From an uncultured Lacinutrix sp. (GTDB lineage: Bacteria; Bacteroidota; Bacteroidia; Flavobacteriales; Flavobacteriaceae): a stretch of DNA of 35,128 bases. Positions 25,401 through 33,271 of this stretch are shown in pieces. The notes under the pieces were generated by a model, which saw only the letters and a list, made by a program, of their open reading frames with translations, ran no database searches and had not been told where the DNA came from. Within the stretch, counting starts at the first letter, position 1. Each line of letters starts with the position of its first letter. Where the stretch lies: the NCBI GenBank assembly GCA_937129145.1, contig CAKZMU010000087.1, positions 1-35,128 on the forward strand, in the 5' to 3' direction. The position numbers and the translations under genes are program-made.

Positions 25401-25525
25401 GTTACTCGTCCGCCCCTTTCAGGGCCAACAGTTCTGTACTTTAAAGCTTTAAAATCTTGAGCGATTAAAGTAGATGTAATAAAAAAAGACAATAAGAATT
25501 GAAAAGAAAATAATCTCGTTTTCAT
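22493..25525 (-). CDS. Secreted Asp-box (sortilin/VPS10-like) beta-propeller protein
   Basis: I choose the ATG at 25523-25525 because the signal peptide (MKTRLFSFQFLLSF, ending TLIAQ) starts there. An ATG ten codons earlier adds nothing useful. The product has 1010 residues. About eleven Asp-box turns (KSDDYGTTW, KSIDAGKTW, KTTDGGQNW, KSIDGGKTW, TRDGGKTW, SFNDGKSW) fill the first 720 residues as propeller blades. The C-terminus is beta-rich and then a Lys-rich helical tail (EKEAKSLKKKKAKAKVARLE). No enzyme motif or sorting tail is visible. It is paralogous to the protein at 27-3053 and shares the opening YRTVGPERGGR/YRMIGPFRAGR and the YPYWxYGGQQ element. EamA is coupled behind it, and a DPP IV gene is divergent. 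Confidence 0.9.
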   Translation of the reverse strand: MKTRLFSFQFLLSFFITSTLIAQDFKALKYRTVGPERGGRVTTVTGTPMLPGTFYLGASGAGVWKSDDYGTTWNNVSDKFFATPSIGAIEVAVNDPNIVYVGTGSDGLRSNVISGKGVYKSIDAGKTWDHIGLRETGQIGAVEIDPTNNNVVWVAAIGNAFKANEERGIYKTTDGGQNWEKMLYISDTVGFADLELLPGNPNIVYAAAWKAERKPWTIISGGESNEGGIYKSINGGKDWVKLEKGLPKGLIGKIDLAVSPVDSRILYAVVEAPGKKGGLYKSVDQGKSFKQVSSNIGLVNRPFYYTNIELDPTNPDIIYSNANPLLKSIDGGKTWKRMSVPHGDNHDIWLNPNNPDLLIQANDGGANVSHNGGKTWSTQFNQPTAEIYTVEVDDQYPYWMYGGQQDNSSTIAVPSFPPSAIQKAGIGWVINTGGCETGPAVPKPGNHNTVYANCKGRFGVFNKLTGVERGYYVGASNIYGHNPKDLKYRFQRVAPIHVSPHNPDVVYHGSQYLHKTVTDGLIWETISPDLTAFEDDKQVISGSPITRDITGEEYYSTLYSIRESKLVEGLIWTGSNDGVVSVTRDGGKTWNNVTPKKLPKGGRVESVEPSQFNPAKAYIAVDRHLLGDAKPYIYKTDDYGKSWELLTTDKNGIPADFTARVMREDPVREGLLYAGTEFGMFVSFNDGKSWKKFQQNLPVTPITDLKVFRGDLVLSTMGRGFWILDNITSLRQPEANNLAKTPHLFKPDNTVRYRYPSARSSFPRYPRTSVIIDYYIPKGTKGGVQLEILDANKNVVSTILSDSTKLKSTVKEVEDMNLSQIFRYVDKKLVGKPGFHRFDWDLRQKGAWNKSKSRRYKGGPMVAPGNYTARLTVGEQSFEQNFEIIMDPRVKDEGITVANINEQIAMQNKVMSLLSDARKLEASLEKEAKSLKKKKAKAKVARLEKINNALKQLQNEKKGAYPQQMMLSQMSYLLNMISRADQLPGEEAKNRYEELVVQFNKLKQEAKASE

Positions 25526-25536
25526 AAAAGAAAAAA

Positions 25537-25546
25537 TTGGTTGGTT
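25537..25546 (-). promoter_or_regulatory. AACCAACCAA leader motif
   Basis: The minus strand has AACCAACCAA 11 bases before the ATG of the Asp-box gene, the third exact copy in this window. A shorter form, CCAACCAAA, stands directly before the ATG of the divergent DPP IV gene at 25688-25696. Confidence 0.4.
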
Positions 25547-25696
25547 AGAACCCAAAGTTAAGTAAAATTTACGCTTTTTTTCATATTTAAGTTTAGAAAT
25601 AATTTTAACATATTGTTAACCAAATTCATATCAAATTGAATTAAACAATAGTATTAAATCGATTACCTTTACTAAAATTTATTAAATCCAACCAAA

Positions 25697-27826
25697 ATGT
25701 TGAAAAATCGTTTTAGAGCCATAACAATAATGGCTTTTGTCGCAGCCCTAACTATTCCTTTTAACTCAAGTTTTTCTCAAGATAAACTTAAAAAGATGCC
25801 AGGATATGAACAATATCAAAAAATGGCACCGCAAATTCGTAGCTCAGTTAAATATGGTAGATTATCTGTCACTTGGAGTGATGATGGTAGTTCTTTCACT
25901 TATAATCAAAATGGAAAGCAATATAGATATGATGTAAAAAGAAAAAAGGCTACCGAAATTGGCGAACCACAACCAAGACCAAGACGTCGTTTTGGTAACA
26001 GACCAGCTAGAGGAAGACAATATGCATCGGCTGAATCTCCAGATAAAAAATTAAAAGCCTTTACAAAAGACAGAAACATGTACCTCAGTAACGTTGATGG
26101 TAGCAATGTCACGCCAATTACAACCAAAGGAAATGACGAGAATCAAATTAAATTTGGTATTGCTACTTGGGTTTATGGCGAAGAATTAGGTCAAAACACA
26201 GCTATGTGGTGGTCGCCTGACAGTAAGAAAATTGCATTTTACAGGTTCGATGAGAAAGAGGCAAAGAAATATTATGTTATCTATAATCAAACTAAAATTC
26301 AAGATTCTGTTGAAATTGAAGCCTATCCAAAAGTAGGTGCAAAAAATTTGCCAGTAGATTTAATGGTGTATGATTTGGACACTAAAAAAACAACTAAACT
26401 AGACCTTAGAGATGGCAAACCTTATAACGATGGTGCGATTGGGACTTACATTTATAATATTGATTGGTCTCCAGATGGCACCGAATTGCTTTATCACAGC
26501 ACCAATAGAAAGCAAGACATCATGGAATATAAGGCTGCCAATCCAGTTACTGGAAAGTCTAGAGTCGTAGTTCGTGAAGAATGGCTAGCAAGTTTCACGA
26601 GAAACTCACCAGAAATGCGCTTCTTAGAAGATGGCAAACGTTTTATTTGGGCTTCTGAAAGGAGTGGCTTCAATAATTATTACCTATATAATATTGATGG
26701 TACTTTAATCAACCCTATTACATCACACGATTATGAAGTATCAAGAATAGTTAGCATAGATGAAGATAAAGGTTACTTATATTACTACGCAAGAAGTGGT
26801 GATAATCACATGAAAATGCAATTGCATCGCGTAAAATTGGATGGTACTCAAAACACACGATTAACTGACCCAGCTTTTAACCACAGTGTAAACATATCTC
26901 CAGATGGAAAACATTTTGTAGATATAGCACAAACTCACGATGTTCCGCCTTTTACCAATTTAGTAAACGCCAAAGGAAAAGTAATTGATGAGCTTGCAAA
27001 AAGTGATATGACCAAGTTTAACGAACTAGGGTTAAAGAAAGTAGAAGTATTTACATTTACTTCTGCAGATGGTGAAACAGAATTGCACGGTATGTTGCAT
27101 TTTCCTTCAAATTTTGACCCAAACAAAAAATACCCTTCCATTTTAGCAATTTACGGAGGGCCTTCTACTAATGGGTTTAGAGAAAACTTCACCTTACCAA
27201 ATGTTATGACTGAATACGGATTTTTAGTCGTGAATTTGGATGGTAGAAACGTTGGTGGTAGAGGAAAAAAGATGTTGGATAAACTCTACGGAAATTTAGG
27301 AATAGTAGAAATGGACGATTTTGCTGAAGGCATTAAGTCACTACACAACAGACCTTACTTTAACAAAGATAAAGTTGGAGTAGTTGGGACATCTTATGGT
27401 GGAACAACTGCAGCCACTAGCCTATTACGTTTCCCAGATGTGTATCATGCAGCTGTTGCTAATTCTGCTGTGACCGATTGGAGGAACTACGATAATGTTT
27501 ATACCGAAAGATATATGAACCTTATTGAGAATAACAAAGCTGGATATGATGCAGGTAGTATTATGAATTATGCTGATAATCTTAAGGGTGAATTAATGAT
27601 TTTCTACGGAACTAACGATAATAATGTACATCCAGCAAATTCGTTACAGTTGATTCAAGCCTTGCAAAAAGCTGGAAAAAGTTTTGAAGTGCAAGTTGGT
27701 CCAGATAAGGGGCACACACGAATGAATCAAGAACGTATGATGGAATTCTTTATTGAACACTTGGTGCTTAGAAACCCATGGGAAGCTGCTATCAACCAAA
27801 GTGAGGCCGATAAATTTAAGAACTAA
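25697..27826 (+). CDS. Dipeptidyl peptidase IV-like S9 serine peptidase, secreted
   Basis: The product has 709 residues, near the usual length for bacterial DPP IV. The signal peptide ends SSFSQ (residue 28). The N-terminal eight-bladed propeller (about 60-470) contains YGEELGQNTAMWWSPD, whose Glu-Glu pair binds the free amino end of substrates in DPP IV. The hydrolase domain carries Ser566 in GTSYGG, Asp641 in YGTNDNNVHP and His673 in DKGHTR. It should release X-Pro or X-Ala dipeptides from oligopeptides in the periplasm. An Arg-rich insert near residue 95 (RPRRRFGNRPARGRQ) is unusual. It is divergent from the Asp-box gene and convergent with another S9 gene. The ATG has CCAACCAAA directly before it. 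Confidence 0.93.
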   Translation: MLKNRFRAITIMAFVAALTIPFNSSFSQDKLKKMPGYEQYQKMAPQIRSSVKYGRLSVTWSDDGSSFTYNQNGKQYRYDVKRKKATEIGEPQPRPRRRFGNRPARGRQYASAESPDKKLKAFTKDRNMYLSNVDGSNVTPITTKGNDENQIKFGIATWVYGEELGQNTAMWWSPDSKKIAFYRFDEKEAKKYYVIYNQTKIQDSVEIEAYPKVGAKNLPVDLMVYDLDTKKTTKLDLRDGKPYNDGAIGTYIYNIDWSPDGTELLYHSTNRKQDIMEYKAANPVTGKSRVVVREEWLASFTRNSPEMRFLEDGKRFIWASERSGFNNYYLYNIDGTLINPITSHDYEVSRIVSIDEDKGYLYYYARSGDNHMKMQLHRVKLDGTQNTRLTDPAFNHSVNISPDGKHFVDIAQTHDVPPFTNLVNAKGKVIDELAKSDMTKFNELGLKKVEVFTFTSADGETELHGMLHFPSNFDPNKKYPSILAIYGGPSTNGFRENFTLPNVMTEYGFLVVNLDGRNVGGRGKKMLDKLYGNLGIVEMDDFAEGIKSLHNRPYFNKDKVGVVGTSYGGTTAATSLLRFPDVYHAAVANSAVTDWRNYDNVYTERYMNLIENNKAGYDAGSIMNYADNLKGELMIFYGTNDNNVHPANSLQLIQALQKAGKSFEVQVGPDKGHTRMNQERMMEFFIEHLVLRNPWEAAINQSEADKFKN

Positions 27827-27847
27827 ACTATAATTTATTATAAACAC

Positions 27848-27875
27848 AAAGGGAAGCATATGCTTCCCTTTTTTT
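27848..27875. terminator. Bidirectional hairpin terminator
   Basis: The 24-base perfect palindrome AAAGGGAAGCAT/ATGCTTCCCTTT is followed on the plus strand by a run of seven T. It lies 21 bases after the DPP IV stop. The stop codon of the opposing S9 gene (27874-27876) touches the T-run, so the same hairpin, followed by TTTGTGTTT, probably serves the minus strand too. Confidence 0.85.
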
Positions 27876-30609
27876 AGTTTTTAGATTTATTTTTCAATCG
27901 ACGTTGTTGTTCTGCATAAGGTATTCCTTCAGTCATCCAATCTTCTGCAGGCCCACCTTTAAGATAATGTCCAAACCATTTTAATATACGTTGTTGATAA
28001 TCTATTCTGTTCTTGTCTTGGCGTAACCCATGTCCTTCATTGGCATATACCAATAAAACAAAAGGTTTAGCTGCTCTTCTGGCTGCATTATAATAAGCAA
28101 TCCCTTGAAACCAGTTCACATTTTGATCATTATCACCTACTTCAAACATAATAGGTGTATTTAAATTTTCTATATTCATAACCGAAGAATTTCTTAAGTA
28201 ACTATCTGGAGCTTTCCAAGGGGCTACTTCCATACGTTCTTGACTTACTTCAAAATGTGCATTTTCAGGCATTCCACCAAAAGCAGGTGTTACTGCTAGG
28301 TTCATACTAATAAGCTCTGTTAAACCTGCACCTGCAACACTAGCAGCAAAAATATCTGTTTGAGTTGGCACAAATCCAGCTTGATAACCTCCCCAAGAAT
28401 GACCAATTAAGCCAATTTTTTTAGCATCTACATCTCCTTTTTTTATAACAGTTTGCACAACATTTTCTAAGTTTTTTGTCGAGGAAATTCCTGGGTCACC
28501 AGCAATAAATTCGATATCAGGGTTTAGAACAAAATAACCATTTTGTGACCATACTGTTGTATTATAATAGCTATTTCTAGACGGATTGATATAACGATGA
28601 AATCCACCAGATAACTTTTCATATATGTAGGTAATCATAGGGTATTTATTCCCTTTAACATAGTTAGCTGGGTAATATAAAATCCCTTGAGCTTCTTTAC
28701 CCAAGGCATTAGTATAAGTTATTAATTCCGCTTTTCCCCAAGCATAATTTTTTTGAAAAGCATTTGTGTTAGAAATTTGATATGGTTTTTTAAATGACGT
28801 ATTTGTTAAGTACAAATTTGGTGATTGCGAATATGTTTGCTCCATAAATGCAATATCATCTGATTTTTTAGCTTTAATAGCACCAGAAATCATTGCGTCT
28901 TTATAAATTAAAGTCTTAACCTTATTTTTTGACAATATTGCCATTCCAGACTTCTTATTATATTTTCCAAATAATCTAAAGTATATAGGGTTATTTAAAT
29001 CCATACTCTTTTTAGTTCTATCAAAATTATAATGCCTATAAATTACTTTGTCTTCCTTACCATTTGTAACTCGCTTTGGACTAGAACCATCTGTAAAAAA
29101 TTGCCATACGTCAAACTCAGAATTAATAAAACAAGATTTACTATCACTACTCCATCCAGCAAAACCAAAAGCTGGTTTTTGAGCCATAGGGTGATCATTT
29201 TCTAAATCAACAAATCTATCATTTACACCTTTGGTTATATTTATTGATTTACCTGAACTAATGTTATACAAGTACAAATTATCATCGCTCAAATAGACGA
29301 AGTAATTGTTATTTGGACTCACACTCCAATAGCGATTAGCCTTGGTTACTGCTTTTTTAGAAACACCATTAGTTGTATTGACTATATATAAATCATAATT
29401 TGGTCTTCCAAACATAGTCTCAAAATCATAAGGAGTTTGGTCTTGACCAATGCTAACGTTAGTCTCTGTTTGAATTCTTACTCTGTCAATTATATCGTTT
29501 TCTAATTGATAATACGAATTGCCAGCTGTATTCCAAACAGACAGTTTAGAGCCATAGTTTGCATTTTTCTTTTGTGCGGGAATAATATCTACATCTCCAC
29601 TATTCCATATTTCAACTTCGGCTGCTTCATCATCGGTAGGTTTCTTTGCTTCTTTTCCTTCCTTAAGCGCTCTATATTCAGTACTAAAAAAAACACGCTC
29701 ACCATTATCTGAAAACAATACACCTCTACTTTTTATTTTAGTGTTTTTTGGAAAACTTGAGTAATTATTTTGATTAAAAGTTTTTGTTACAATTTTTGAA
29801 TTGTTTAATTCTTGCCATAATAAAATGTCAAACGAATCATCATTATACAAAGTATCTGTTGCTGTTCTTAAAACCAATAAATCCGCACTCTTTTTACGCC
29901 ATAAAAGGTTACTATACACAACTTCTTTTTGGTCTAACACCTTTAAGTTACCAGTTATAGGATTGTATAACTGAACTGAATTTCCTACATTATCATCAGT
30001 ATTAATTATCATTGATAAAAGAGTTCCTTTATCTTGCCATTCATAGTCTTTTATATTTCCAAATGTAACCTCTTTACCAGTCTTTAAGTCTTTTACAATA
30101 AGTGTATTTACTTTATTCTTTTCACGCTTCATGGCTAAATATGAATTAGCTCCGCTAAATTTATAACCAACAACATTTAAAAACTCTAAAGAATCTCCAG
30201 TAGATAAATTTATAACACCCATTATTTGAGGTGCTTTCTTTTTTGTTTTCTTACCTCGATTGCTAATGTCAAGGCTTTTCTGAGCTTTTCCTGATAATAC
30301 CTTTTTAAATGCCATCCAATTACCATCAGCTGAAAAAACAGCAGCTTCTGCATTTTTTATTTCCCTAGATTCTTTTGTCTTAGTATTGGTTACAGTCAAT
30401 GTTTTATCTAAATCGTTAGTAACCAAACTATGTTGTATCCAACTACCATCGTTAGAAAAAGAAGTTCCCCAATTAATACGCTCCCACTTTCCAAAATCAT
30501 CTTCTGAAGCAGGTTCTAATTGAGAGTTTTGCGTAGTTGCAACAAGCGAAAAACATAAAGCTGTAATACTAAAAAGAAACTTAAAGTACCTAGAAAAATA
30601 GGAAATCAT
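27874..30609 (-). CDS. Secreted S9 family (prolyl oligopeptidase-like) serine peptidase
   Basis: The product has 911 residues with a signal peptide ending VATTQ (about residue 27). A long N-terminal beta-propeller region (about 35-640) opens DDFGKWERINWGTSFSNDG, and a hydrolase domain follows. The triad is Ser738 in GHSWGGYQAG, Asp828 in VGDNDQNVNW and His860 in ANEGHGLRQD. It is a paralogue of the gene at 5189-7927, with the same length, the same propeller layout and the same NTP and YLK-x-x-PA-x-x-WMT-x-GI closing pattern. Specificity is not readable. It should cut oligopeptides in the periplasm or at the surface. It stands alone on the minus strand and shares a terminator with the convergent DPP IV gene. 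Confidence 0.93.
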   Translation of the reverse strand: MISYFSRYFKFLFSITALCFSLVATTQNSQLEPASEDDFGKWERINWGTSFSNDGSWIQHSLVTNDLDKTLTVTNTKTKESREIKNAEAAVFSADGNWMAFKKVLSGKAQKSLDISNRGKKTKKKAPQIMGVINLSTGDSLEFLNVVGYKFSGANSYLAMKREKNKVNTLIVKDLKTGKEVTFGNIKDYEWQDKGTLLSMIINTDDNVGNSVQLYNPITGNLKVLDQKEVVYSNLLWRKKSADLLVLRTATDTLYNDDSFDILLWQELNNSKIVTKTFNQNNYSSFPKNTKIKSRGVLFSDNGERVFFSTEYRALKEGKEAKKPTDDEAAEVEIWNSGDVDIIPAQKKNANYGSKLSVWNTAGNSYYQLENDIIDRVRIQTETNVSIGQDQTPYDFETMFGRPNYDLYIVNTTNGVSKKAVTKANRYWSVSPNNNYFVYLSDDNLYLYNISSGKSINITKGVNDRFVDLENDHPMAQKPAFGFAGWSSDSKSCFINSEFDVWQFFTDGSSPKRVTNGKEDKVIYRHYNFDRTKKSMDLNNPIYFRLFGKYNKKSGMAILSKNKVKTLIYKDAMISGAIKAKKSDDIAFMEQTYSQSPNLYLTNTSFKKPYQISNTNAFQKNYAWGKAELITYTNALGKEAQGILYYPANYVKGNKYPMITYIYEKLSGGFHRYINPSRNSYYNTTVWSQNGYFVLNPDIEFIAGDPGISSTKNLENVVQTVIKKGDVDAKKIGLIGHSWGGYQAGFVPTQTDIFAASVAGAGLTELISMNLAVTPAFGGMPENAHFEVSQERMEVAPWKAPDSYLRNSSVMNIENLNTPIMFEVGDNDQNVNWFQGIAYYNAARRAAKPFVLLVYANEGHGLRQDKNRIDYQQRILKWFGHYLKGGPAEDWMTEGIPYAEQQRRLKNKSKN

Positions 30610-30744
30610 ATTGTGTGGTTTTATGGTTCAAGTAAAATAAGAATTAAAAGTAGTAAAATTTCGTTCAACAAAGTAAGATGCTTGCATAAGAGTTATATAA
30701 ATAATTTATTAACTTAGTTTTTTATCGTAAAAAGCATAACAACA

Positions 30745-31647
30745 ATGTCAACTACTAGAACTATTTATCTATTTACCGTATTAATCTTAATTTCTGCTTG
30801 CAAAACCAATAACCCTCTAGACGAGCTTAAAGCAGATATAGAGCAACAAATAAACGCCATTGAAGGTGATGTAGCTGTCGCTTTTCTAGATTTGTCAAAT
30901 GGAGAAAACTCAATTCTTATAAATGTAGATGAAAAATTTCATGCGGCTAGTACGATGAAAGTACCTGTTATGATTGAACTCTATAAGCAACAAAATCAAG
31001 GGTTAATTAATTTAAAAGATTCCATACTGCTCATAAACGAATTTAAAAGTATTGTTGATGGAAGCCCATACAAAATGGATATTGGAGACGATAGTGATGA
31101 TGTTATCTACAGTAAAATAGGCACAAAACAAACCTTATATGACCTTATGGTGCCTATGATAACCGTAAGTAGTAATTTAGCGACTAATGTACTCATAGAA
31201 ATTGTCGATGCCAAAAAAACCACACAAACTATGCGTGATTTGGGAGCAGAAAATATTGACGTACTGCGTGGTGTGGAAGATATAAAAGCCTATGAACAAG
31301 GATTAAGCAACTCCACCACAGCAAGGGATTTAATGATTATTATGAAAGCCATAGCCAACGGAACTGCTGGTACAAAAGCAGATTGCGAAGCAATGCTATC
31401 CATACTCAAAGACCAACAATGGAACGATATGATTCCTAAATACTTACCAGACAATGTTGAAGTGGCACATAAAACAGGTTCTATCACTGGAGTACATCAT
31501 GATGCTGCCATTGTGTATCTTCCAAATGGAAAAACTTATGTATTGGTGTTGTTATCCAAAAACCTAAAAGATTTTGATAAAGGCACAGATAAGTTGGCTA
31601 ACATATCAAAAACTATATTTGATAGTATGATGACAAAAAATGACTAG
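30745..31647 (+). CDS. Class A beta-lactamase-like serine hydrolase, lipoprotein
   Basis: The 300-residue product starts with a lipoprotein signal (VLILISAC, Cys19). The penicillin-recognising motifs are present: Ser69-x-x-Lys72 (STMK), SSN at 142-144 in place of SDN, a Glu178 in RGVED that could stand for the class A Glu166, and KTG at 243-245 (AHKTGSITGVHHDAA). This supports a class A beta-lactamase or related serine hydrolase. The SSN variant and lipid anchor mean true beta-lactam hydrolysis is uncertain, and an esterase or D-peptidase role is possible. Its last 8 bases overlap the start of the next gene (ATGACTAG), so the two are coupled. No regulator is nearby. Confidence 0.85.
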   Translation: MSTTRTIYLFTVLILISACKTNNPLDELKADIEQQINAIEGDVAVAFLDLSNGENSILINVDEKFHAASTMKVPVMIELYKQQNQGLINLKDSILLINEFKSIVDGSPYKMDIGDDSDDVIYSKIGTKQTLYDLMVPMITVSSNLATNVLIEIVDAKKTTQTMRDLGAENIDVLRGVEDIKAYEQGLSNSTTARDLMIIMKAIANGTAGTKADCEAMLSILKDQQWNDMIPKYLPDNVEVAHKTGSITGVHHDAAIVYLPNGKTYVLVLLSKNLKDFDKGTDKLANISKTIFDSMMTKND

Positions 31648-33019
31648 GTTCAAAAAAGAACTTTTCCTTGCCTTTAAAACCTATGTGTTCACATGGTTAG
31701 TAATTGCTATTTGGTTTTTTATTCGTGCTTATACTGAAGAGATATCAATAAAAAATTCCTTTTCTCAACTTGCTGAATTACTTACATATAAACAATTTGT
31801 ATTCTTTATTCATATTTTATTTTTAGTTCTGTATGTATTAGTTCTTCTATATCGTTACTTTAAGAATATCGCAAAAAACAAAGGACTAAAAGTAATGTTC
31901 AAGATGTTAATACTTAGATGCTTCACTCCTGTTCTATTATTGTACTTGGGTGTAAATTATATTTTAACAAAAAATTCAATTGATACATTTAAATATGAAT
32001 GGAAAACAACTTTTGAAAATACAACAGGCTCAATAAATAACTTATTTAAAGAAGATAGTAAATTTAGAGGAATGAATGTTTTTGGTTGGCATCGCTCAAA
32101 TAAAGATGATATTGATGAATTAATTGCAAACAATGTTGAATGGATTGCTGTTGTTCCTTTTTTATATCAAAAAGATGAATCATCTAAGACATTAACATCA
32201 CGTTTTGAGGTTGGTAACTGGACTCGCAGAGATTCGACTTTTATTAATACAATAAATATTATAAAAGGAAAAGGACTCTATGCAATGCTAAAGCCTCATA
32301 TTTGGATGACAAGCGGATGGCGTTCTAACATAGAATTAAACTCTGAGGGTGAATGGAATACTTGGTTTGATGTTTATAGAAACGCAATGCTACATTATGC
32401 AACAATGGCAGAATTAACTAATGTAGATTTGTTATGCATTGGTACAGAATTGAGGACTTCAATAAAAAACCAACCTGACCTATGGATTGAACTTATAAAA
32501 GACATTAGAAAAATCTATTCTGGAAAAATCACTTATGCTGCCAATTGGTATGACGAATATGAACATGTTGCCTTTTGGAAACATCTTGACTATATAGGTA
32601 TTCAGGGTTATTTTCCTTTAACTGAACATAAAACCCCAGAGATTTCAGATATTATTCAAGGTTGGCAAAAGCATAAAAATAAACTACAAGAATTTTCTAA
32701 ATTGCACAACAAACCCATTTTATTCACAGAAATTGGCTATAGAAGTGATGCATCTACAACTATAAAGCCTTGGAAGTGGAATTCATTAGAAAATATGCTT
32801 ACCAATCAACGTTCAACCCTCGCGCAGCAAAACGCCTACGAAGCTATGTTTAAAAGTTTATGGAATGAGCCTTGGTTTGCAGGCTGTTTTTTATGGCAAT
32901 GGGATATGAGAACGACAAAAGAACAGTCCGCCGAAAGCTTTGATTTCTCACCAAAACACAAGCCAGCACAAAATATAATGGCAAAATGGTATGGCAAGTA
33001 TAATTTGCTTAATAAGTGA
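31640..33019 (+). CDS. Membrane-anchored GH113-like TIM-barrel glycosidase
   Basis: The 459-residue protein has three N-terminal hydrophobic helices (about 12-30, 51-70 and 91-109) and then a soluble domain (about 140-459) that begins KFRGMNVFGWHRSN. Its layout fits glycoside hydrolase family 113 (clan A barrel, beta-mannanase type). The probable acid/base Glu270 is in LLCIGTELRTS, the nucleophile Glu364 is in ILFTEIGYRSD, and the aromatic-rich strands YIGIQGYFPL and FLWQWDMRT also fit. Clan A barrels cleave beta-mannan or related glycans. The substrate here is not known, and an envelope glycan is possible given the membrane anchor. The gene overlaps the beta-lactamase-like gene by 8 bases, which suggests a joint envelope function. 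Confidence 0.82.
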   Translation: MTRFKKELFLAFKTYVFTWLVIAIWFFIRAYTEEISIKNSFSQLAELLTYKQFVFFIHILFLVLYVLVLLYRYFKNIAKNKGLKVMFKMLILRCFTPVLLLYLGVNYILTKNSIDTFKYEWKTTFENTTGSINNLFKEDSKFRGMNVFGWHRSNKDDIDELIANNVEWIAVVPFLYQKDESSKTLTSRFEVGNWTRRDSTFINTINIIKGKGLYAMLKPHIWMTSGWRSNIELNSEGEWNTWFDVYRNAMLHYATMAELTNVDLLCIGTELRTSIKNQPDLWIELIKDIRKIYSGKITYAANWYDEYEHVAFWKHLDYIGIQGYFPLTEHKTPEISDIIQGWQKHKNKLQEFSKLHNKPILFTEIGYRSDASTTIKPWKWNSLENMLTNQRSTLAQQNAYEAMFKSLWNEPWFAGCFLWQWDMRTTKEQSAESFDFSPKHKPAQNIMAKWYGKYNLLNK

Positions 33020-33040
33020 TGTTTAGTTAGTCTATAAAAT

Positions 33041-33177
33041 ATAACGGTCTAGTGTATGGTTTCGTTCCGTCAATTTAGCGATAAAGTGCAAGTACAAAGC
33101 GGCGGGGGAACTCTGCAGGAATTGCCGTGGTAAGACTTTACCAGCAATGAATTATACACATTGTTGTAGCCAGTTAT
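33041..33177. repeat. Palindrome-ended intergenic element, GC-richer than surroundings
   Basis: Between two convergent genes lies a 137-base block with imperfect inverted ends. The left side is ATAACGGTCTA then GTGTAT, and the right side read backwards is ATAACTGGCTA then GTGTAT. Inside is a hairpin at 33121-33148 (ATTGC, TGGTAA, loop GACT, TTACCA, GCAAT). The middle (GCGGCGGGGG near 33100) is far richer in GC than the flanks. It has no long frame and no T-run, so it is not a simple terminator. It resembles multi-copy palindromic elements of bacterial genomes, but only one copy is visible here. Confidence 0.45.
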
Positions 33178-33271
33178 TTTTATTCGATTTATTGAATTTC
33201 TGTTTGTAATTCCATGTTCTAGAGTCAAATTTGCCAAGACCATTTTTCAGTAAAAGAGATATATACTATCA

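Noticed and set aside
33041..33177. Integron attC site
   Set aside because: The ends ATAAC/GTTAT look similar at first, but the RYYYAAC and GTRRRRY boxes are not present and no integrase or cassette array is seen.
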